The notes under the pieces are model-generated. The model saw nothing but the letters and a program-made list of their open reading frames with translations. It was not told where the DNA came from and did not search any database. Shown piece after piece: positions 1-4,870 of a stretch of 6,131 nt of DNA. The stretch covers positions 1-6,131 of the forward strand of contig CAIZHO010000089.1 of assembly GCA_903932805.1 (NCBI GenBank), written 5' to 3'. This DNA comes from an uncultured Roseiflexaceae bacterium (GTDB lineage: Bacteria > Chloroflexota > Chloroflexia > Chloroflexales > Roseiflexaceae). The position numbers and the translations under genes were made by a program. The first letter of the stretch is position 1; the number at the start of each line of letters is the position of its first letter.

Positions 1-1101
1 GAGACTCACCAGCCGAATTCCGAGCAACTCTTTGGCACGGAACAAATGGTGAATGTATGCACGCGAATACGTCTGACACACCGCACAGGTACACCAGCGA
101 TCCAGCGGCTCATCGCTGTCGCGACAGCTCGCATTGTTCACATTGAGGCGGAAGTTTTTCGAAGCGTCGCGAATCAACGCTGCTCCGTGCCGCCCCAACC
201 GGGTTGGGCTCACACAGTCGAACATATCAATCCCACGTGCGACACCTTCGAACAGATCATCAACATCGCCAATCCCCAACAAATGCCGTGGTTTGCCGTC
301 TGGCATGTGCGGGACCGTCATGTCGACCACGTCGTATATCTGCGCTTTGTTTGCTCCGAGCGAACCACCGATACACAACCCATCGAAATCCATGCCACCG
401 ATATGCTCGGCACTGGCTTTGCGTAAATCGGGGAAGACCCCGCCATGCACTATGCCAAATAACGACTGATCACGATTGGGCATCGGGATGTCGTGCAGAC
501 CCGCCAACGTTTCTTGGTGGTAGGTCAAACAGCGCTCTTCCCAGCGATGGGTACGCGTCAGAGATTGGCGTGTATAGTCATACCCCGCTCTGAATGGCGG
601 TAGCTCGTCGAAGCACAGGATAATATCTGCGCCTATCCCCTTTTGGATTTCGATGCTTCGTTCGGGGGTGAACACATGCTTTGATCCATCGATGGTCGAC
701 TTGAAGATTACCGCATCATCGGTCACCTTCACCATGCCCGGTTTGGGCGTATACGCGCCGCGACCTTTGACCTCGTCTGCAATACCGCCGTACTTCAGAC
801 TAAACACTTGGAAGCCGCCACTGTCTGTCAGGATTGGTCCATGCCACTGCATGAATTGATGTAACCCACCATGTCGGGCAATTAATTCATGCCCGGGCTG
901 GAGGTAGAGATGGTAGGTGTTGCCTAGAATAATATGTGCGCCGTGTGCTTTGACCTCATCAGGGGACAACGATTTGACCGTGCCTTTCGTGCCCACCGGC
1001 ATAAAGACCGGTGTCTCGATCGGACCGTGTGCGGTCTGTATGACTCCCGCGCGTGCACGTGACGCTGAATCACGTGCCTGTATGGTAAATTCGAGTGGCA
1101 T
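1..1101 (-). CDS. tgt: tRNA-guanine transglycosylase (Tgt), C-terminal end cut by window
   Basis: Exchanges guanine at the wobble position 34 of GUN-anticodon tRNAs for a 7-deazaguanine (preQ1 or queuine) in the queuosine pathway; a cytoplasmic TIM-barrel enzyme. My minus-strand translation gives 367 residues open to the window edge. Seen motifs: LTDSGGFQVFSL (D93, general acid/base Asp), FDE (D165, substrate-binding Asp), GIDMFDCVSPTR (D295, the nucleophile), then the zinc motif CTCAVC (C337, C339, C342) and YSRAYIHHL. The family spacing CxCxxC-x25-H puts the zinc His exactly one codon beyond position 1, so only some tens of residues are missing. ATG 1101-1099 is preceded by GGAGG (complement of 1106-1110) four bases away. 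Odd points: H219 stands in IVHGG where the Zymomonas/E. coli type has Gln, the pocket loop reads IGGSLG rather than GGLAVGE, and residues about 103-130 are longer than in E. coli. Identity is very secure; substrate preference is open. Confidence 0.96.
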   Translation of the reverse strand, partial: MPLEFTIQARDSASRARAGVIQTAHGPIETPVFMPVGTKGTVKSLSPDEVKAHGAHIILGNTYHLYLQPGHELIARHGGLHQFMQWHGPILTDSGGFQVFSLKYGGIADEVKGRGAYTPKPGMVKVTDDAVIFKSTIDGSKHVFTPERSIEIQKGIGADIILCFDELPPFRAGYDYTRQSLTRTHRWEERCLTYHQETLAGLHDIPMPNRDQSLFGIVHGGVFPDLRKASAEHIGGMDFDGLCIGGSLGANKAQIYDVVDMTVPHMPDGKPRHLLGIGDVDDLFEGVARGIDMFDCVSPTRLGRHGAALIRDASKNFRLNVNNASCRDSDEPLDRWCTCAVCQTYSRAYIHHLFRAKELLGIRLVSL

Positions 1102-1123
1102 GTAGCCTCCGTGTGATTGCGTT

Positions 1124-1151
1124 ATTATCGCCAAACCAGAGATTTTGTCAA
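1124..1151 (-). promoter_or_regulatory. Sigma-70-type promoter of tgt
   Basis: On the minus strand a perfect TTGACA (complement of 1146-1151) is followed after 16 bases by GATAAT (complement of 1124-1129), five of six matches to TATAAT. Transcription would start near 1117, leaving a leader of about 16 bases that contains the GGAGG ribosome site. Both hexamers and the spacing are seen; function is inferred. Confidence 0.75.
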
Positions 1152-1179
1152 ATGTACACGAACCCTCTGAATTCTCCTC

Positions 1180-1194
1180 CTGTCATATTGACAG
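1180..1194. promoter_or_regulatory. 15-bp perfect inverted repeat, candidate operator
   Basis: CTGTCA-TAT-TGACAG has six-base arms and a three-base centre. It ends nine bases before the TATAAT at 1204-1209, so it covers the place where the -35 element of the moaB promoter would sit, and it lies about 30 bases upstream of the tgt -35. A dimeric regulator bound here could affect both divergent units. I do not recognise the site as belonging to a named regulator family. Confidence 0.45.
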
Positions 1195-1203
1195 CCAAGG
1201 CGC

Positions 1204-1209
1204 TATAAT
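1204..1209 (+). promoter_or_regulatory. -10 element for moaB-yidD
   Basis: Perfect TATAAT, 39 bases before the moaB ATG, giving a leader of about 33 bases. There is no good -35 at 16-18 bases: the 17-base position reads TGTCAT, and the nearby TTGACA (1188-1193) is only 10 bases away. An activator at the overlapping palindrome could compensate. Weak -35 plus operator is inference. Confidence 0.55.
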
Positions 1210-1248
1210 GCAAACACTGTCCAAGGGACGTAGTCTGAGGAGTGTCGT

Positions 1249-1782
1249 ATGAGCCATATTGATCACCGCACGCATGCCGAGCGCCAAATCGATGCAATCA
1301 CGTGCGCTGTCCTGACCATCAGCGATACGCGCACGTTTGCCGATGATCGCGGTGGCCAATTTGCCGTCCAGGCGCTTCAAGAGGCAGGACATCAGGTACA
1401 CGGCTATACCATTGTTCGCGACGAACCGACTGATGTGATTGCTACGATAGAGGGCTGGATTCTTGCAGATGTCCGCGTGATTATCACCACCGGCGGCACA
1501 GGCATTTCTCGGCGCGATACGACTATTGACGCCATCGAACCCCAGTTGACGCGCATATTGCCGGGTTTTGGCGAGATTTTTCGCATGCTCTCGTATGAGC
1601 AGGTCGGTGCCGCGGCAATGTTATCGCGCGCCCTTGCAGGCACGTGGGGGACAACACTGGTATTCTGTTTGCCGGGATCACCCAATGCCGTCGATTTGGC
1701 ACTGACCAAGCTCATCGTGCCCGAGCTTCGTCATCTGGTGTGGGAGACCCTGCGGCACGGTTCTGCCCCACAGAAAGGCTAA
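1249..1782 (+). CDS. moaB: MoaB/Mog-family molybdopterin adenylyltransferase
   Basis: A 177-residue member of the MoCF-binding (MoaB/Mog) family, which adenylylates molybdopterin with ATP before metal insertion in molybdenum (or tungsten) cofactor synthesis; cytoplasmic. Seen: the N-terminal strand AVLTISDTR (20-28), the nucleotide/molybdopterin loop TTGGTGISRRD (80-90, with D90), PGFGEIFRMLSYEQVGAAAM (105-124), which is typical of MoaB rather than MoeA or Mog, SRALAG (126-131), and the C-terminal LPGSPNAVDLAL (141-152). Length is usual for the family. The ATG has GAGGAG at 1237-1242, six bases upstream. yidD follows after three bases, so the two are likely cotranscribed. No other cofactor genes are in the window. 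Some MoaB proteins (E. coli) are reported to lack the adenylylation activity that others have, so the activity is inferred while the family is certain. Confidence 0.93.
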   Translation: MSHIDHRTHAERQIDAITCAVLTISDTRTFADDRGGQFAVQALQEAGHQVHGYTIVRDEPTDVIATIEGWILADVRVIITTGGTGISRRDTTIDAIEPQLTRILPGFGEIFRMLSYEQVGAAAMLSRALAGTWGTTLVFCLPGSPNAVDLALTKLIVPELRHLVWETLRHGSAPQKG

Positions 1783-1785
1783 TCT

Positions 1786-1995
1786 ATGCGCTCATTTGCT
1801 CTTGCCATGGTGCGCTTCTACCAAAAAAGCATCTCTCCACTCAAACCACCGAGCTGCATCTATAGTCCTACCTGCTCTGAGTACACGTATCAAGCAATAG
1901 CCAAATACGGTGTTGTGCGTGGTGTCGCCATGGGCACCGAACGACTTTTGCGCTGTCACCCTTTTTCGACAGGCGGTTCTGATCCACTCCCCTAA
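1786..1995 (+). CDS. yidD: Membrane protein insertion efficiency factor YidD
   Basis: A small (69-residue) membrane-associated protein that assists YidC/Sec-dependent insertion of inner-membrane proteins. The family signature is complete: an amphipathic N-terminal helix ([16 protein letters not shown], 6-21), [15 protein letters not shown] (24-38, Cys24 and Cys30), KYG..RG (40-46), RLLRCHPF (53-60, Cys57) and the closing GGSDPLP (63-69), usually GG.DPVP. ATG 1786 lies three bases after the moaB stop and has GAAAGG at 1773-1778 inside the end of moaB, seven bases upstream. In many bacteria yidD sits between rnpA and yidC; here it is paired with moaB instead, and an intrinsic terminator follows. 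Confidence 0.94.
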   Translation: MRSFALAMVRFYQKSISPLKPPSCIYSPTCSEYTYQAIAKYGVVRGVAMGTERLLRCHPFSTGGSDPLP

Positions 1996-2028
1996 CCTCT
2001 ACCTCATCCAATCGGTGGTATACTTGCT

Positions 2029-2063
2029 TCATTCAATGATGTGTATTGTTGAATGATTTTTTT
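2029..2063 (+). terminator. Intrinsic terminator of moaB-yidD
   Basis: Arms TCATTCAA (2029-2036) and TTGAATGA (2049-2056) pair perfectly over eight bases. The stem can continue inward through two G-U pairs and two A-T pairs to a GTGT loop (2041-2044). Seven T residues (2057-2063) follow directly. The stem is AT-rich, so it may be leaky. It starts 34 bases after the yidD stop. Confidence 0.8.
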
Positions 2064-2064
2064 C

Positions 2065-2194
2065 GCACACATTGTGCCAAAACGCTCGCGGATGGTGTGG
2101 CCGATACGGTACAACTGTTGTACTGTCCACCACCCTTACATACGTGCTCGCGCCTGTGGTTTTTAGCTGCCGTAGACTGTTGCACACATTGTGT
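2065..2194. repeat. Two copies of a 12-base palindromic repeat in the NYN gene leader
   Basis: GCACACATTGTG occurs at 2065-2076 and again at 2182-2193, 117 bases apart. With the next base the first copy is a perfect inverted repeat (GCACA-CAT-TGTGC, 2065-2077); the second ends in T, so one arm position is lost. Repeated palindromes upstream of a gene look like paired binding sites for a dimeric regulator. I cannot name the regulator. Confidence 0.45.
2109..2123. promoter_or_regulatory. Near-perfect palindrome, candidate operator or RNA hairpin
   Basis: GTACAAC-T-GTTGTAC has seven-base arms around a single central T. Beyond a G-T mismatch (2108/2124) two more pairs form (2106-2107 with 2125-2126). 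GTGG at 2097-2100 can pair with CCAC at 2127-2130 across a five-base bulge. No T-run follows, so it is not a terminator. The single-base centre favours a DNA-bound dimer; as RNA it would form a stem with a three-base loop. Confidence 0.45.
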
Positions 2195-2286
2195 CGCCCA
2201 TGCAGACTACGCCCCCGGGAACGCGCTTGTCCGTCCATCCAGTTCTTTTGGGCGTCTGTGTGCTCTACTGAGGAGCTCACACCACT

Positions 2287-4242
2287 ATGGCAGAGCAGTC
2301 ACGCCGCGATGTTGCGGTCTTTATCGATTTCGAAAACATCTATGTCTCCGTCCGCGACAAACTCGATGCAAACCCCAACTTCGAAATTATCATGGACCAC
2401 TGCAACGAGCTGGGACGCGTCATTTTGTCACGCGCCTACGCCGACTGGTACCGGTATCCACGCATCACATCGGCACTGTACGCCAATAACATTGAACCCA
2501 TGTATGTGCCTACCTATTACTATGACAAAGGTGCAGGTCGGACCGGCGGTCCCATCAAAAACTCCGTCGACATGAACCTCTGTATCGACGCTATGCGTAC
2601 CTTGTTCACCATGCCCGGGCTGTCGACCTTTGTGCTGATCACGGGCGATCGCGATTTTATCCCGCTCGTCAACAGTATTCGGCAGCAGGGCAAAGATGTC
2701 ATCATCATCGGTGTCGGTGGCGCTGCATCGTCGCATCTGGCCCAGAGTGCGGATGAGTTCATTTTCTACGAACAGCTCGTCGGCAAAGCCGAAGCAACCG
2801 CCCCCAAAGTCGACACCCGTCGGCCCCTCGACGCCGATGATTTTGAGCGACCTGCACTCGAGCGCGAGCGCATTAGTGTGGCCCGAACCAAGCCCGAACG
2901 CAAAGAATCAAGTGCCTTAAGCGAAGACGAGGCCTTTGAGTTACTGGTCAAAGTCGTGCTCGAAGCACGTTCCCGCCGGATGGTGACCGGCATCGGTTCG
3001 CTCAAAACACTCATGCGTGAGCTGTCGAATGGGAAGTTCCGCGAATCCGTTATCCGCGACGGCAACGGTCGTTCCATTGAAAAATTCAAAGACTTCATCA
3101 CCGAAGCCGCCCGTCGTGGCAAGATCATCATTTCGACCGAAGGGGTTGTGAACGAAGTCTTTCTGCCCGGCGAAGATCCGAAGGCACTGTCGCAATTCTC
3201 CAACGGTGATACGAGTGCCGACCGCCGTGACGAAGACACGAGCGCTACCCCTGCTCTCGCTCCTGAACGAATCGGTGCTCCGAGCAGTCAAGCACAAAGC
3301 ACCGGTGATAAGTCGCGCCGTCGGCGGCGCCGCGGCGATCGCACACCAGAACGAACGGGCGTAGCGAAAAGCGAGGTCAGCACCAAGGCAGATGTACCAT
3401 CCGCTGATGGTGAATTATCGATTCCGGCCTCACCACCCGTCGCTCCGCTGCGTGCCGACGTACCTGCTCTCCGTGACACGACAGACGACGATACGGGTGA
3501 ATCGACGCTGATTGCGACACCATTCAGCGAAGAAGAACGACGCAGTGTGCGCGACATCGTCGCGGCCAGCGAGCGCCCTATGTCGTTCCAACAAATCTAT
3601 GACACCCTGCGTGGTTCACGTAATCGCGGCGGCGACGGTACCATTTCACGTACCAACGAAGATCTGCGATCGCTCGTCAAGCTCTCAATCAATGCGGGTG
3701 AATTGCAGCGCATCGGTCGTGGCAACCGCGTGAGTTACCGGATTGCAGGCATCCCGACCGCGTCACAACCGACGAACGAAGACACTGCACCTGTGGCGGT
3801 GTCAGATGCTGCTCCCGTGTTGGCACCTGCCGCACCGCAGATGATTCCCACTCCACACGAGCACAGCGATGACGAACTTGCTTTGCCATCGGTTACTCCT
3901 ACCCAAACCGGCCGACGCCGTGGCAAGCCGGTAGCACCCGCCGCGCCACCGGTGGAACTTGCACCGCCGACGGAACAGAAGCGGCGCGGACCAAAGCCCA
4001 AATCCGCACCACCTGTTGCTCAGCAAAGCGCCCCAGTCGCACCGAACGTTCCCATCCGCAGCGCTGAACCCAAGAAATCCAGTGATGCTCATCGTCGCAC
4101 GACTGCGCCTGCGACAAACAACACCAAAAAACCAACCGGTCGTGGTGCCCAGGGCACCTCCCCTGCAACTCCGGCGACTGTCGCACCGAGCCCAACGCAA
4201 GCAGCCAAGCCGCGCCGACGTAAGCAGACTCCGGAGGCATAA
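2287..4242 (+). CDS. NYN-domain (PIN-like) nuclease with LOTUS/OST-HTH-like domain, second winged helix and basic disordered tail
   Basis: A 651-residue multi-domain protein, probably a metal-dependent RNase. Residues 7-165 are an NYN (LabA/DUF88) domain: VFIDFENIY (D14), KNSVDMNLCIDAM (D95, D101), LITGDRDFIPL (D121, D123), then DVIIIGVGG and SADEFIFYE. These acidic residues are the metal ligands of the PIN-like fold. Residues about 211-295 resemble the OST-HTH/LOTUS RNA-binding domain. A linker with an arginine run (344-349) follows. Residues about 412-487 (SFQQIYDTLRG, then GRGNRVSYRI) look like a second winged helix. The last 160 residues are Pro/Ala/Thr-rich and probably disordered, with basic clusters RRRGKP (543-548), KRRGPKPK (565-572) and KPRRRKQ (641-647), the middle one AT-hook-like. 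NYN plus LOTUS fusions are established; substrate is unknown here. It heads a tight unit with trpF one base downstream. Nuclease activity is inferred from intact acidic residues. Confidence 0.85.
   Translation: MAEQSRRDVAVFIDFENIYVSVRDKLDANPNFEIIMDHCNELGRVILSRAYADWYRYPRITSALYANNIEPMYVPTYYYDKGAGRTGGPIKNSVDMNLCIDAMRTLFTMPGLSTFVLITGDRDFIPLVNSIRQQGKDVIIIGVGGAASSHLAQSADEFIFYEQLVGKAEATAPKVDTRRPLDADDFERPALERERISVARTKPERKESSALSEDEAFELLVKVVLEARSRRMVTGIGSLKTLMRELSNGKFRESVIRDGNGRSIEKFKDFITEAARRGKIIISTEGVVNEVFLPGEDPKALSQFSNGDTSADRRDEDTSATPALAPERIGAPSSQAQSTGDKSRRRRRRGDRTPERTGVAKSEVSTKADVPSADGELSIPASPPVAPLRADVPALRDTTDDDTGESTLIATPFSEEERRSVRDIVAASERPMSFQQIYDTLRGSRNRGGDGTISRTNEDLRSLVKLSINAGELQRIGRGNRVSYRIAGIPTASQPTNEDTAPVAVSDAAPVLAPAAPQMIPTPHEHSDDELALPSVTPTQTGRRRGKPVAPAAPPVELAPPTEQKRRGPKPKSAPPVAQQSAPVAPNVPIRSAEPKKSSDAHRRTTAPATNNTKKPTGRGAQGTSPATPATVAPSPTQAAKPRRRKQTPEA
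4233..4237 (+). promoter_or_regulatory. Ribosome binding site that fixes the trpF start
   Basis: GGAGG lies inside the last codons of the NYN gene, six bases before ATG 4244. It selects this ATG over the upstream extension of the same frame (open from ATG 3959), which would only add residues read out of frame from the NYN tail. The stop-start arrangement favours translational coupling. Confidence 0.8.
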
Positions 4243-4243
4243 C

Positions 4244-4867
4244 ATGCGCGTCAAAATCTGTGGCATCACCTCACCCGAGCATATCTTGGTCAGTGCTGCG
4301 GCCGGAGCAGATTACATCGGTTTGGTCTGTGCGCCGAGCCGGCGTCAGGTGACCACCGCGCAAGCGCAACGGTTGGTTGCAACACTACGCGATGCAGGTT
4401 ATCTCACGCCCATCGTTGGTCTGTTTGTGAATGAATCCCCGGATGTCGTGGCGCGTACCGTGGTCGATGTCGGAATAGACATTTTACAGTTGCATGGTAG
4501 CGAACCGTTCGAACAGCTCGATGCACTCCCTGTTATGCCTATCTGGCGGGCAGTGCGCCTCCAGGGAGCCCCCGCCGAGGAGCAGTGGTTGGCACGTTCT
4601 TTCCCACAGGTGACACTGCTGGTCGATGCGTTTGTCCCTGATGCGTATGGCGGTACTGGGGTGCGTGCGGATTGGGAGGCGGCAGCACGATTGGCAACCC
4701 AGCGTAATATTGTGCTTGCCGGCGGGTTACACCCGACAAATGTGCGCGAGGCAATCCGTACCGTCAAGCCATGGTGTGTCGATGTCAGTAGTGGCGTCGA
4801 ACGTGCAGGATACAAAGACAACGGGCTGATTGCTGCATTTATTGATATTGCCAAGCAGGAGCGGTAG
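4244..4867 (+). CDS. trpF: Phosphoribosylanthranilate isomerase (TrpF)
   Basis: Converts phosphoribosylanthranilate to the carboxyphenylamino-deoxyribulose phosphate (CdRP) by Amadori rearrangement, the third step of tryptophan synthesis; a cytoplasmic TIM barrel. The 207-residue product has the family features in order: VKICGIT (3-9, with C6 the catalytic Cys), GADYIGLVCAPSRRQV (21-36), VGLFVN (58-63), ILQLHGSE (80-87), LLVDAF (125-130, with D128 the general acid), GGTGVRADW (136-144), VLAGGLHPTNV (157-167) and VDVSSGVE (179-186) with GYKD (189-192), the phosphate-binding end. Length is normal and all key residues are present, so it should be active. It starts one base after the NYN stop and ends three bases before the phosphoesterase. 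No other trp gene is in the window, so tryptophan genes are at least partly scattered in this genome. Confidence 0.96.
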   Translation: MRVKICGITSPEHILVSAAAGADYIGLVCAPSRRQVTTAQAQRLVATLRDAGYLTPIVGLFVNESPDVVARTVVDVGIDILQLHGSEPFEQLDALPVMPIWRAVRLQGAPAEEQWLARSFPQVTLLVDAFVPDAYGGTGVRADWEAAARLATQRNIVLAGGLHPTNVREAIRTVKPWCVDVSSGVERAGYKDNGLIAAFIDIAKQER

Positions 4868-4870
4868 GCC

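Larger units (their letters stand above)
2064..2286 (+). other. Gene-free leader before the NYN-trpF-phosphoesterase unit
   Basis: This stretch between the terminator and the NYN gene has no convincing coding content: the frames open across it show no recognisable motifs and overlap better genes or the terminator. It holds the repeated palindromes described separately. No clear -35/-10 pair could be picked. GAGGAG at 2270-2275 lies 11 bases before ATG 2287, a rather long spacing but the only good ribosome site. Confidence 0.6.

Noticed and set aside
46..1105. Several plus-strand open frames (for example 46-426, 204-593, 653-859, 917-1105)
   Set aside because: They lie antisense to tgt, whose minus-strand translation carries all family motifs. 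Their own translations have no recognisable motifs or good ribosome sites.
1188..1209. TTGACA followed by TATAAT read as one canonical promoter
   Set aside because: The spacer is only 10 bases, far from the 16-18 needed, so the TTGACA is better explained as part of the palindrome arm.
2016..2024. Extended -10-like TGGTATACT before the terminator
   Set aside because: No -35 is visible upstream and a start here would run straight into the terminator hairpin.
2109..2123. LexA (SOS) box
   Set aside because: The arms GTACAAC/GTTGTAC do not fit the GAAC-N4-GTTC pattern of Gram-positive-type LexA sites or the CTGT-N8-ACAG type.
2029..2280. Minus-strand 83-codon frame across the leader
   Set aside because: It covers the terminator and palindromes, has no recognisable motif, and its end is the terminator stem itself.
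2046..2575. Plus-strand frames 2046-2489 and 2072-2575 overlapping the start of the NYN gene
   Set aside because: Out-of-frame overlaps into a gene with clear NYN motifs. Low-complexity Cys/Arg/Ser translations look like shadows.
3310..3345. Arginine-codon run in the NYN gene as a DNA repeat or frameshift hotspot
   Set aside because: The codons vary and the frame is intact on both sides; it simply encodes a basic patch.
2766..3557. Long minus-strand frames inside the NYN gene
   Set aside because: Ser/Arg-rich antisense shadows of a biased coding sequence with no motifs.
3959..4243. N-terminal extension of trpF by 95 codons
   Set aside because: The extension is Arg/Pro-rich out-of-frame reading of the NYN tail. 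Family alignment starts at VKICGIT and a GGAGG precedes ATG 4244.
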